Shown here: positions 8,983 through 17,229 of the stretch, one piece after another
Layout: each line of letters begins with the position of its first letter
How positions within the stretch are numbered: position 1 is the first letter of the stretch
Program-made: the position numbers and the translations under genes
Assembly (NCBI GenBank): GCA_037893225.1
Contig: JAZGUH010000184.1
Coordinates: forward strand, 434,001-498,000
DNA from: Hippasteria phrygiana
Taxonomy: Eukaryota; Echinodermata; Asteroidea; Valvatida; Goniasteridae
Length of the DNA: 64,000 bases
Direction: 5' to 3'
Notes under the pieces: generated by a model
Databases searched by the model: none
What the model was told of the DNA's origin: nothing
The model's input: the letters and a program-made list of their open reading frames with translations, nothing else

Positions 8983-9580
8983 AAATAGACTTTTGGGTGT
9001 AGTTGCTTCCGGTGATTCTAAAAAATATTTCGGTAAAGAATACTCCGTCAATGAAATAGAGGGCTTGACTGTAGAAAAACAAGAAAAGCTATATAAAAGA
9101 TACGAAGCCAAGCTCGGTAAAGAAATGATAGTCAGTTTGGGGAGCTGCGTGTTGACCGTTTACGCAAAAGCTTTAGGTGCGACTTTGCCGCTGGCTTCGC
9201 CATTCGGTTATAAACTTTGTTTAGATTCTGAAGAAGCCCTTATCAACGACTTAGAAAAAGATCCCGTTATTTCTAGCAGCTTGTCCAGTTTACTTTGCGA
9301 AGTGCATTACAATTATGGGGTTTATTTATCTCCTTTGGTTGCCATGTTGATCACGACTAAACATTTACAGGTAGATAGTAGTATAAATACAACAACAAAT
9401 AATAGTAGTATTATTATAAAAGATGAGCCTAGAAACGACAACGACGGATCAAGTAGCAGAGACCCCACAGCCTCCCCAAGAGACTCCACAAGAGACGGCT
9501 CCTCCTCCCCAAGAGTCTCCCCAAGAGTCGACTCAGTCAGCTCTATCAAGAGTCACAAAAAAAAGAGCAAAAGATCCTAA
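8885..9580 (+). CDS. Conserved Polinton-linked protein of unknown function (231 aa)
   Basis: Not assigned. After a Ser/Thr/Pro-rich N-terminus of about 30 residues comes a folded domain at roughly 33-160 (KYFGKEYSVNEIEGLTVEKQEKLYKRYEAKLG is its central helix-rich part), containing hydrophobic helices that may be amphipathic rather than membrane-spanning. The C-terminal 50 residues are disordered and Ser/Arg/Lys-rich, ending KSHKKKSKRS, a plausible nucleic-acid-binding tail. That tail overlaps the next gene by 158 bases in a different frame. The start follows TCTATTTTAAATG. I recognise the central domain as recurring in similar elements, without a known role. Confidence 0.65.
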   Translation: MSKSIESLSTLSQEPVAATPTTIATIPEATIPKNRLLGVVASGDSKKYFGKEYSVNEIEGLTVEKQEKLYKRYEAKLGKEMIVSLGSCVLTVYAKALGATLPLASPFGYKLCLDSEEALINDLEKDPVISSSLSSLLCEVHYNYGVYLSPLVAMLITTKHLQVDSSINTTTNNSSIIIKDEPRNDNDGSSSRDPTASPRDSTRDGSSSPRVSPRVDSVSSIKSHKKKSKRS

Positions 9581-9848
9581 AAGAGTAGAGCAAGGTAAAA
9601 AACTGGCCGAAAGAAATAGAAAGATGAAAGAACAAATACAAAAAATGCAAAGTATAGAAGAAGAGCAAACGCCAGCGCTAATGATGAGAGATATTCCGAG
9701 CTGGGGATACGCTATAATTGGTTTGGCTGTTTTAGGAATTGGATATCTCGCGTTTAAAAAGAGTAAACCTGTAGATGCACAGCGAGACGTAGTGGTACAG
9801 ACCGCAACTTCAACCCCTAAAGTCGAAGAACTATTAGAAATGGAATAA
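9423..9848 (+). CDS. Basic coiled-coil protein with C-terminal membrane segment (141 aa)
   Basis: Function unknown. The N-terminal 45 residues are Pro/Gln/Thr/Glu-rich and overlap the previous gene. A strongly basic block follows (KKRAKDPKRVEQGKKLAERNRKMKEQ at about 47-72), suited to nucleic-acid or phosphate binding. A membrane segment (WGYAIIGLAVLGIGYLAF) spans about residues 95-112, followed by a short polar tail. The ATG is preceded by TTATTATAAAAG, a variant of the element's start motif, which supports this start within the upstream gene. The basic-then-membrane layout resembles small virion membrane proteins, but that is inference. Confidence 0.7.
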   Translation: MSLETTTTDQVAETPQPPQETPQETAPPPQESPQESTQSALSRVTKKRAKDPKRVEQGKKLAERNRKMKEQIQKMQSIEEEQTPALMMRDIPSWGYAIIGLAVLGIGYLAFKKSKPVDAQRDVVVQTATSTPKVEELLEME

Positions 9849-9882
9849 ATAAAAAAAAAAATAAAATGTTTGTACAAGTAAA

Positions 9883-10116
9883 ATGGATACGAAGAACGTT
9901 GCAAATACTCTTTATCACGGCGCTGTGTTGAGTTTGTTGACCGTAGGTTATACTATGTTGAGTAAAAAACTTTTGAAAATTAAGCCCGCCGATTTAGGAA
10001 AGCTAGATGTAGAAGATACGATTAAAATCACCGCTACGGTAGGTAGCGCTCTAGCTACTCAGACTTGGTTGGTGAGTCAAGGAATAATTCCTCAGAATGT
10101 GATGAATACTACGTAA
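9883..10116 (+). CDS. Small two-helix membrane protein (77 aa)
   Basis: The protein has a hydrophobic helix near residues 13-30 (HGAVLSLLTVGYTMLSKKLL) and a second, weaker one near 48-68 (IKITATVGSALATQTWLVSQG), separated by a polar turn with LGKLDVEDT. I recognise the layout (N-terminal MDTKNVA, C-terminal QGIIPQNVM) as a small conserved family of such elements; function unknown. The start is preceded by GTACAAGTAAAATGG, and the gene lies 34 bases after its neighbour and 25 before the next, consistent with individually promoted genes in one block. Confidence 0.68.
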   Translation: MDTKNVANTLYHGAVLSLLTVGYTMLSKKLLKIKPADLGKLDVEDTIKITATVGSALATQTWLVSQGIIPQNVMNTT

Positions 10117-10141
10117 AATATAAAATATATGACTTTATAAA

Positions 10142-11554
10142 ATGGCTGAAGGTGGAGAAGAGTTTCCTATGGATGACATGGGTCGAGAAGATGAACAAGC
10201 TGATGCTGATGCTGATGATGATTTTGAAGATGCCAATGGCGACGATGATTTAAACCCCGACCATGATTATGAATTAGATAGATCGGCTGAACCACAACCG
10301 CCTACGATAGATGAAGCTGGTAATATTATAGATAAATATCGCGATATGCATAAAGAAGGTTTAGCTAATGATTTTTATAATTATTGGGAGGCGGACCCAC
10401 CAGGGGAAAAATTAGGCTTAATTAGACCAAAACGCATTAGGTACGAACTTTTTACTAAAGATAAAAACGGTAATTACTTCAACGGTGTTAGATTGACTAG
10501 TAAAGTTCACGCCGATAAATATATAGGTAAATCGACGTTACAAAAAAACTTTAACGAGAGGTTTCCAGGCGAAAACTTTACTAGATTTTTTAGAGAAGAG
10601 TTGGGTTTATTAACGACCGATGAATTTAATTTGCTAGAGGCTGAGGAAACTATAGATTTAGCGTACGATCGTTATGTCACTCCAACACAAATGGTTGATA
10701 TAGCTAACAATGTGATATACAACCTAGATCATATGTATGGCCCTGAAATGGATCCCGAATATGACCCTGAAACCGGCAGATATATAATTCCTTCCTCTCA
10801 ATCAATACCAGTAGATGCTCAAGCGCAAACTGATGGGTTAAATTATAGAGAAATTGAAGGTTTAGATCAAAAACTACAAACGCTCAAAGGTAGTTTAGAA
10901 TTAAATATGTCCGAAAAGGATAGGTTAAATGATGTAATTGAGAAAATGAAAGTAGCTCTAGGTAAAGAAAAAGATAGCTATAAGAGAAGTATTCTGCTTG
11001 ATAAATTAAGAGGTTACAGAGATGAAAGAGCGGCTAGAAATGAGGCAATAGACAGCAATATGAATAATATCAGAAGTCAAGGCTATAGACTCACAGAAAT
11101 GAAGAATAGAATATTAGGACGCGATATGTCACTACGAGAAAAGATTAGAAAACTGTTTCGAGAAGAAGGTGTGACGATCGTTAGTGTATTGACCGCGTTT
11201 ACTTTTTTTATAAGTACGATCGCTCTTGCTATAACATCGGCTATTGGAGGCGGTGGTTCGACGGCTGCACCAGCTGCTGCGATTGTTCCTGTTCCGACCC
11301 CCGTTACTCCCATGCCTAAGCCTGGAGGTAACGTGAAAGATTGGATAAGTAATCATTTAAAAAACTTGGCTGATTTGCTAAAAAAGCTCGGGGGTAAGTT
11401 ATTAGTCGCTTTACCGAGTATTTTGGGTGCTATCGCGAGTTGGTTGTTTACGTTGTTAAGTAAATCGGTCGGTTGGTTGGCAGATAACGTGTGGGCGTTA
11501 TTGGTAGGTGTCGGTACTTTGATACTAGTATACATGCAAAAAAATTTAAAATAA
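10142..11554 (+). CDS. Acidic coiled-coil membrane protein, paralogue 1 (470 aa)
   Basis: Function unknown. Residues 1-50 are extremely acidic (many DAD and DDD runs), followed by a mixed domain to about 225, a long charged helical region with coiled-coil character at about 240-330, a membrane segment near 345-370 (IVSVLTAFTFFISTIALAI), an Ala/Pro linker (PAAAIVPVPTPVTPMPKP), an amphipathic helix (VKDWISNHLKNLADLLKKL) and terminal hydrophobic helices (ILGAIASWLFTLLSKSVGWL, WALLVGVGTLILVYM). The start follows GACTTTATAAAATGG. It forms a tandem pair with the next gene, sharing a near-identical C-terminus. The layout suggests a membrane-remodelling or virion membrane component, but this is inference. 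Confidence 0.75.
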   Translation: MAEGGEEFPMDDMGREDEQADADADDDFEDANGDDDLNPDHDYELDRSAEPQPPTIDEAGNIIDKYRDMHKEGLANDFYNYWEADPPGEKLGLIRPKRIRYELFTKDKNGNYFNGVRLTSKVHADKYIGKSTLQKNFNERFPGENFTRFFREELGLLTTDEFNLLEAEETIDLAYDRYVTPTQMVDIANNVIYNLDHMYGPEMDPEYDPETGRYIIPSSQSIPVDAQAQTDGLNYREIEGLDQKLQTLKGSLELNMSEKDRLNDVIEKMKVALGKEKDSYKRSILLDKLRGYRDERAARNEAIDSNMNNIRSQGYRLTEMKNRILGRDMSLREKIRKLFREEGVTIVSVLTAFTFFISTIALAITSAIGGGGSTAAPAAAIVPVPTPVTPMPKPGGNVKDWISNHLKNLADLLKKLGGKLLVALPSILGAIASWLFTLLSKSVGWLADNVWALLVGVGTLILVYMQKNLK

Positions 11555-11584
11555 TAAGTTGTATAAAATATACAACTTTATAAA

Positions 11585-12796
11585 ATGGCCGAAGGTGGAG
11601 AATTGTTTCCTATGAATGACATGGGTCGAGAAGACGAGCAAATTGATGCTGATGACCGAGATTATCAAGATCAAGATCAAGATCTTGATTGGGACTACGA
11701 TGATGATCAACAACGGGCAAATAATGCGGATGTGTATGTAACCCCAACATTTAAAAGTCATATAAATTATGAAGTAGCTAACGATTTTTATAAACATATG
11801 GAATCTAAAGGATTTGCTAGGCCAGATTTTCTTTATGTACCGCTTGATAAATTTAGAATGGATGATAATGGTATATACTTCGATAATGTTAGGTTGACTC
11901 AAGAAAATCAGCCTAGAAAATTTCTAGTTGTTGGAGATCAGCTAAGACGCAACATTAGAAGAGCTCATCCTGAAATAAAAAACGCTAATGTATTTATAAA
12001 AGAAGATTTACTTTTATTAACGACTGATGAATTTAATTTGACTCAACAAAAAAGAGTAGATGCTAAATCGCAAACTGATGGGTTAAATTATAGAGAATTT
12101 GAAGCTTTAAACAAAAAACTACAAACTATGAGAGATAATGCCGAATTAAATATAGTCGAACTTAGTAAACTAAACGTTAGACTCGCTGAAATAAGAAAAG
12201 CCCTCGAAGTATCAAAAACCGATAATGAGATGCAAGAATTAATGAAAGAACAAGACGATATTGAAGATAAAATAGAGGGTAGATTAAGATATAAGCACGA
12301 CCTTGAACTAATCATGAATGATCAATCCGATAGAAACACAGAAACGTTTAATAAAATGATGGATAGTGATATCTCACTAAGAGAAAAGATTAGAAAACTG
12401 TTTCGAGAACGGGGTGTGACGATCCTTACTATATTGACCGCGATTTCTTCAGTTATAAGTTGGATCGTTACTTTGGTGGTGGGCTTTGGTGGAGGTGGTT
12501 CGGCGGCAGCACCAGCTGCTGCGATTGTTCCTGTTCCGACCCCCGTTACTCCTACGCCTAAACCCGGAGGTAACGTGAAAGATTGGATAAGTAATCATTT
12601 AAAAAACTTGGCTAATTTGCTAAAAAAGCTCGGGGGTAAGTTATTAGTCGCTTTACCTGGTATTTTGGGTGCTATCGTGAGTTGGTTGTTCACGTTGTTA
12701 AGTAAATCGGTCGGTTGGTTGGCAGAGCACGTGTGGGCGTTATTGGTAGGTGTTGGTACTTTGATACTAGTATACATGCAAAAAAATTTAAAATAA
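11585..12796 (+). CDS. Acidic coiled-coil membrane protein, paralogue 2 (403 aa)
   Basis: This is the tandem paralogue of the gene immediately upstream. It has the same start (MAEGGE, then DMGREDEQ), an acidic N-terminal segment, a short central domain, a charged helical region at about 165-265, and the same C-terminal series of membrane segment, Pro linker, amphipathic helix and two hydrophobic helices. The last 95 residues are almost identical to paralogue 1, while the central part differs and is about 60 residues shorter. The start motif CAACTTTATAAAATGG is also duplicated. Function unknown; the variable middle between conserved ends suggests a diversified ectodomain or cargo-binding region, which is inference. 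Confidence 0.75.
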   Translation: MAEGGELFPMNDMGREDEQIDADDRDYQDQDQDLDWDYDDDQQRANNADVYVTPTFKSHINYEVANDFYKHMESKGFARPDFLYVPLDKFRMDDNGIYFDNVRLTQENQPRKFLVVGDQLRRNIRRAHPEIKNANVFIKEDLLLLTTDEFNLTQQKRVDAKSQTDGLNYREFEALNKKLQTMRDNAELNIVELSKLNVRLAEIRKALEVSKTDNEMQELMKEQDDIEDKIEGRLRYKHDLELIMNDQSDRNTETFNKMMDSDISLREKIRKLFRERGVTILTILTAISSVISWIVTLVVGFGGGGSAAAPAAAIVPVPTPVTPTPKPGGNVKDWISNHLKNLANLLKKLGGKLLVALPGILGAIVSWLFTLLSKSVGWLAEHVWALLVGVGTLILVYMQKNLK

Positions 12797-12812
12797 TAAA
12801 CGACTTTATAAA

Positions 12813-13439
12813 ATGACCGCAGAATCCGTTTACCCTAAATTGCCCGTTGAAACGAACGAGTCTTCAGTCTTTAGGTTAAATAAAATCGAACGAGTGCAAA
12901 AAGAGATAGCCAACGAGAGAGATAAGAGAGAACGGTTGCACAAAAAGTATAATAAAATTATTACCTGTTTATCTAACGCAGAGACCGTTATAGAATGTTT
13001 AGGTGCTTTATCCGGTACAATAGGCATAGTCAGCGTTGTCGGTGTCATTAGTATACCTATAGGCGTGATGCTAGAAGGATTAGCTATAGGATGCATAGGT
13101 GTAAGTTTGGTATTAAAACGATTTAGTAAAAAGTTTAGAGGTAAAGCTAAGAAACACGATGAGATTAGAGTAGTAGCAGAAACAAAATTAAATACGATAA
13201 ATGAATTGGTGTCTCAGGCCGTAGACGATGGCGATGTAAGTCACGAAGAATTTACTTTGATTAACGATGAACTAAAAAAGTTTTACGGAATGAAAGAAGC
13301 TATTAGGACTCAAACTAAAGCGAGAGAAGAGTCCGTTAGAAACCAAAAAGAAATAGACGATGAGGTCGAAAAGAAAGTGGTCGAGCTTCTAGCGAAAGAA
13401 AAAAAAGATCTTATCGCAAAACTTACAACTTTAAATTAG
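12813..13439 (+). CDS. Coiled-coil protein with central hydrophobic hairpin (208 aa)
   Basis: I recognise the family by its FRLNKIERVQKEIANERDKRE opening and KAKKHDEIRVVAETKLNTI block (near residues 110-130), both recurrent in hypothetical proteins of invertebrate Polinton-like elements; no function is known. Residues 55-100 form two adjacent hydrophobic helices (LSGTIGIVSVVGVISIPIGVML, LAIGCIGVSLVL), and the rest is charged and helical with probable coiled coils at both ends. The start follows GACTTTATAAAATGA. The annotated stop is at 13,437-13,439, but an A8 run at 13,399-13,406 could allow a -1 shift into an open frame reaching 13,552. Confidence 0.75.
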   Translation: MTAESVYPKLPVETNESSVFRLNKIERVQKEIANERDKRERLHKKYNKIITCLSNAETVIECLGALSGTIGIVSVVGVISIPIGVMLEGLAIGCIGVSLVLKRFSKKFRGKAKKHDEIRVVAETKLNTINELVSQAVDDGDVSHEEFTLINDELKKFYGMKEAIRTQTKAREESVRNQKEIDDEVEKKVVELLAKEKKDLIAKLTTLN

Positions 13440-13552
13440 TCGTAGCTAAAGAGTATGAGCGTGATTCTAACGTGAGCCCATTGAGACCTCCTAGCTACAC
13501 AAGTGTTCAAGAGAGTTTAGAGACTAGGCCTAGCGCTCCTTGCAAAGAGTAG
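13399..13552 (+). other. Possible -1 frameshift extension with PPSY and PSAP motifs
   Basis: The run GAAAAAAAAG (13,398-13,407) reads as AAA AAA G in the frame of the upstream gene, a plausible -1 slippery site. The -1 frame stays open from there to a TAG at 13,550-13,552 and encodes a tail containing PPSY and, sixteen residues on, PSAP. These match the late-domain motifs PPxY and P(S/T)AP that recruit ESCRT-linked factors. The frame and motifs are directly visible; frameshifting and function are inference, and an ordinary one-base indel is the alternative. Confidence 0.4.
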
Positions 13553-13569
13553 TTGTAGTTAGTAACAGA

Positions 13570-13616
13570 CAAAAAAACCCTCATCTCTACTGAGTGTAGA
13601 GATGAGGGTTTTTTTG
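13570..13616. terminator. Perfect 21-bp-arm hairpin at the end of the element's gene block
   Basis: Arms 13,570-13,590 and 13,596-13,616 are exact reverse complements around a 5-base loop (TGAGT), ending in a T7 run. It lies 17 bases after the possible frameshift stop. It resembles an intrinsic terminator or an RNA 3'-end hairpin; in an animal genome the role is uncertain, and it may be a structural feature of the element's terminal region. Confidence 0.6.
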
Positions 13617-13985
13617 CCTTGCGGCAAATCATGTTTTGCCTTTTTCACCCGGGCGCCCGGGCAATTTAGTACGCTTGTGGGATATGGAAAAAACTTTTTA
13701 TTTTCTTGATTTTGTGCTAATTTTGGTGTGTAGTACCCCAGCAAAATTTTGGGCGATTTTTTGGGCTATTTTGTTTCAAAAAAATTTGACGTATGTATAC
13801 ACAGCAAAATTAGAGAGAAAAGTGAAAAAACATGAAATGACATAGAACCGGCATTTACCATACTACTTCCTTAGATTTGGGGGAATTCCTCAAAATTTCC
13901 TTAGTTTTTTTAATTTCCTTAAAAATTCCTTCGAAAGGAAAAATGTCCTTAAAATAAGGAAATTTCCTTGAAAGTGGAAGCGCTG
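13617..13985. other. AT-rich junction region right of the viral element
   Basis: No gene is visible. The region holds a 14-bp palindrome CCCGGGCGCCCGGG at 13,648-13,661, an AT-rich stretch, and several repeats of TTTCCTTA between 13,866 and 13,975. The right terminus of the Polinton probably lies here, but without the left end I cannot define the terminal repeat or the target duplication. Confidence 0.4.
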
Positions 13986-14183
13986 CGTCAGATAAATGGT
14001 TGACAAGCAACATACGCAGGCTGTTCAATATAATACAATGAGCGCGTTCGATTAGCTTACACGTGTAGGTGAAGACCGATCGATTAGTCATCACGTGATA
14101 CTCGTGTTTTCCCCGGTGTCAACCTCAACTACCCCAGCTGGTGGCTGCCTGGGTGTAATGACGATCACCGCCTAGCTGAAAAC
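13986..14183 (+). repeat. 198-bp direct repeat, copy 1
   Basis: It matches 14,588-14,785 in direct orientation with a few mismatches (shared landmarks GTTCAATATAATACAATG and TACCCCAGCTGGTGGCTGCC), and also the inverted copy at about 51,430-51,628. It sits immediately outside the left arm of the outer inverted repeat. Confidence 0.85.
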
Positions 14184-14414
14184 AGGCATACCGGGGCGCG
14201 TCATGAGTCCGAGTAGCCACGCGCGCCTTGACTAAAGGCTAAAATGGCGGCTAGCTTCCCTCAGAGCCAGCACTGTGAACGCCACTTACAGTTCTGACAT
14301 GACAAGATGGCGGCACATTCTGTTTGCAATTGAGCTATAGCAAGCACGCCAGCAAAGAGCATTTTTTTACGATTAATTCTATAAGCGGGCTATTATAAAG
14401 ACTTACCTTCAAGT

Positions 14415-14696
14415 TTATCGCTCACAGATCTCAGCGATTATCAATCGAGATAAAAAAGGAAATGTTTTATAACCACGCTGTACGTATATGTCAACAACGC
14501 CAGTCCTCCATTCGTGAGTATAATTCCCGAACGGAGGTCGCCACTCATTGCAGTTGTAGCAGCACGTACGGGCGTGTGCTAAAAAGACGTCAGATAAATG
14601 GTTGCCAAGCAACATACGCAGGCTGTTCAATATAATACAATGGGTGCGTTCGATTAGCTTACACGTGTAGGTGAAGACCGATCGTTTATTCATCAC
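14415..14696 (-). other. 93-codon open frame kept in both outer arms
   Basis: A frame of 93 codons starting MMNKRSVFTYTCKLIER is open here and in the mirrored position 51,530-51,811, with about three differences at protein level. No domain is recognised and no start signal or splice context supports it. Recent duplication alone could preserve the frame. Confidence 0.15.
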
Positions 14697-14785
14697 GTGA
14701 TACTCGTGTATTCCCCGGTGTCAACCACCACTACCCCAGCTGGTGGCTGCCTGGGTGTAATGACGATCACCGCCTAGCTGAAAAC
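14588..14785 (+). repeat. 198-bp direct repeat, copy 2
   Basis: The second direct copy, 602 bases after the first and inside the outer left arm. It contains the palindromic core TCACGTGA. Confidence 0.85.
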
Positions 14786-15139
14786 GTAAACATGGCGGCG
14801 AAGTCGAATTCGACGCGAGTAAATGTACAAATTGTGACGTAAATTGGAAAGCAAAGGGTGTATTTTCCTGACATTAACACTAGTTGGGGACTGTACTTGA
14901 TACACATGGTTCACGCTCGTCTTATCCGGGCTTCTGTGTTCAAGTAAAACATTAAAATGATTTAATCAATTCTGCACTGATCAAGGGCTGATCCAGAACA
15001 CAATTATTTTTTTTTGGGGGGGGACCAAACATTTATTTTTTTTAATTTTTTTTGGGAGGGGCCAAGTTGCTGAGTTTTGTGGGTGGGTGTACGCAGTGGC
15101 TGCCTTTTTGCGACGTCAGTAAAAAACAACAAATTGGTT

Positions 15140-15210
15140 TGGTTTTGGGGGGAGAAGGGGGGGGGGGCATGGCCCGCTTGCCCCCCCCCCCCCCCCCCCC
15201 CCCCCCTGGA
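15140..15210. repeat. Adjacent poly-G and poly-C tracts
   Basis: G-rich runs at about 15,148-15,168 are followed by a C26 run at 15,181-15,206. Reading frames through these tracts are low-complexity artefacts. Confidence 0.9.
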
Positions 15211-15356
15211 TCCGCCCTTGGCACTGATGTTTGTACTCGCACTCACTGTGAGCGCCTTGGATGTGACTTTGTATTCAAAATTGAAAAGGAGATTAGAACG
15301 ATGAGATTTCGACACTGGGTAATCAAATTTTCAAAATCACATCTCAAGGCCTTAAA

Positions 15357-15566
15357 CGACCGACCGACCGACCGACCGACCGACCGACCGACCGACCGAC
15401 CGACCGACCGACCGACCGACCGACCGACCGACCGACCGACCGACCGACCGACCGACCGACCGACCGACCGACCGACCGACCGACCGACCGACCGACCGAC
15501 CGACCGACCGACCGACCGACCGACCGACCGACCGACCGACCGACCGACCGACCGACCGACCGACCG
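15357..15566. repeat. (CGAC)n microsatellite, about 52 copies
   Basis: An uninterrupted tetranucleotide array of 210 bases. The mirrored copy in the right outer arm (50,826-50,862) is only about nine units long, so it expanded in this arm or contracted in the other. Confidence 0.98.
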
Positions 15567-16248
15567 GGGTGGTATTGATAGGCCTACTAGTATTCTTTTC
15601 ACATTTCTGTTGAGATGTTTGATCGTCATTTCAAACTGTTCTGTTCAGTTTGGTTCTATTTCGAATTTTTACCAATTCCGCACTCATGGTTTGTTTTCAG
15701 TAGGCCTACTTATACGTATTTAATTTCAATTTCATTTAGTTTCAATTTTCATATATACAGGGGATCAATGTTTTTGTAACGACAGGTTAAATTACAAAAT
15801 AAAATGTGATGACGTTGTAGGCTATGCACATGATGTCTGCATGCTTTGTTCTATATTTCTTCTTCTATTGTTTAAGAATATTGTTAATTTGGGCTTGGGT
15901 ATAGCCGAGCCCTAGTACAGGCCCGCAGGCTGGGGCAGGGGGGGGGGGGGGATTCGAACACCCCCCCCCCCTGTTCGGTGACGTGTTCCGCTCAGAAAAA
16001 AATAGCCGCCCACAAAATCCACACGACCCCCCAAAATTATTCGGAAAAAGTAAATCGCCTTTGAATTGTTAATACAAGCTTTTTGTTCAATCAAGGAATC
16101 CCGGCATCGGACACTTAAAGGAACCATGCTTCTCAAACTGACCGGATCACATTCTATTTCATAAATAAATTCATTTATATGTATTAAATGTGAATTAAAA
16201 GCCAAACTGGTTCAAGCGAAGTTTTAGTGTGATTATTTGCCGCTCAAA

Positions 16249-17229
16249 AATTATGAAATGCACAAGGGGGTCATTCAGTTAGGATTAGCACTGACATGGT
16301 ACACGATAATTCAAATCAAAATAGAATGGCAAATACATCATAAATACAGGTTATGGGTCTTAGCTGTTTTTTTCTGGCGCTTGCATCAGAACTTGGGTGC
16401 GGCTTGATGGACTTGACTGAGGCTTGACACGGGGGTGACTCCGAGTCCGAAGATCGGGGTTCAGGCACACAAACCGAGTTCCGATGACTTCACGAACAGG
16501 GGAATGGGACAGGTGTGTGGATAGGCGAACCGGGTTGGCTCCCCAAAGCGTGACCTAGGGATAGTACTCTCTGTATCAGCAGAGCACAACGGTGAAGGTG
16601 AGAAGGGCTATCATTAGAAATTACTTTAGGGAAAGTACAAAAGTTTCCAATGATACTAAGTGTAAACGGGCACTCAATCTAAACCGCCTTCTCACCAGAG
16701 GTCCGAATCGCTTCTCAATTATTGAGGATCAACATATTTTTATACAGAACTAAAAATCAAAAAACAATATCTCTAACTAAAATATATAACACTTAAAAGA
16801 ATGCTTACAAAAATAGAAAAGAGGTCAAGCTGCATATATGTATCTTTTGGGATGTTCGCCTAGAACACATTTTCAATGAAATGATGCTTCCAGTATAACT
16901 ATACAATGATTAAAAGTTCACCCAGAACATGATAACCACAGTCAGTACTCCGCACAGTGGTGAATACCATAAAATGCAAATAAAACATCAGGGAATAATT
17001 GACTTAGCGGAAAAACCAATTGTGCTGGCTTACAGCACATTGCGGTAACCTTACTCAAGGTCATCCTGGGGCAAGTTTTTTGTGGTTTGTACACACTCAC
17101 TGTACACACGTTTGAGGACTGAAAGGTTTCTTTGTGTTTCCTTTCTTCTCTTGTCCTTGATATATACAGTGCACGTACACAAATAACAGTCAGTGAAATG
17201 TCACGGGACATAACAGAAAAGGAGGGTAA
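16249..17229 (+). repeat. Second inverted repeat, left arm
   Basis: It matches 38,058-38,951 in reverse orientation, from AATTATGAAATGCACAAGG to the GGGACATAACAGAAAAGG end. A roughly 70-base insertion near 17,110-17,180 is absent from the right arm and from the related copy at 26,630-26,840. Confidence 0.85.

Larger units (their letters stand above)
1..13620. mobile_element. Polinton/Maverick-like integrated DNA-virus element (right part)
   Basis: A compact block of about fifteen intact, intron-free genes combines a protein-primed-type family B DNA polymerase, a DDE integrase and an A32-like packaging ATPase, the hallmark set of Polintons/Mavericks. The element is cut by the left window edge inside the polymerase, so the left terminal repeat is not visible. 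The right limit is not resolved: the last gene ends at 13,439 (or 13,552 with a frameshift), followed by a strong hairpin at 13,570-13,616 and then AT-rich DNA without coding potential. No stop codon or frameshift breaks any of the core genes, which suggests a young or still functional copy. An adenovirus-type cysteine protease, usual in Polintons, is not seen here and could lie further left. The assignment rests on conserved motifs; the family name is an inference. Confidence 0.88.
14186..16117 (+). repeat. Outer inverted repeat, left arm
   Basis: This arm matches 50,205-51,977 in reverse orientation. The order of landmarks is preserved: CGCGCGCCTTGACTAAAGG, the 198-bp repeat, a poly-G/poly-C segment, the CTCACTGTGAGCGCCTTGG block, a GACC microsatellite, GCGGAACACGTCA and the CATCGGACACTTA end. 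The arms differ mainly in microsatellite and homopolymer lengths. Confidence 0.85.

Noticed and set aside
13570..13616. Bacterial origin suggested by the terminator-like hairpin and compact gene layout
   Set aside because: The gene set is Polinton-like and the flanks are eukaryotic repeats with introns, SINEs and a LINE.
14415..14696. 93-codon frame conserved in both outer arms treated as a real gene
   Set aside because: The arms are recent duplicates, so conservation is expected without selection. It is kept only as a low-confidence note.
15052..15723. Open frame of 223 codons with many DRPT repeats
   Set aside because: It is created by the CGAC tetranucleotide array and poly-G/C runs; the mirrored arm has no matching frame.
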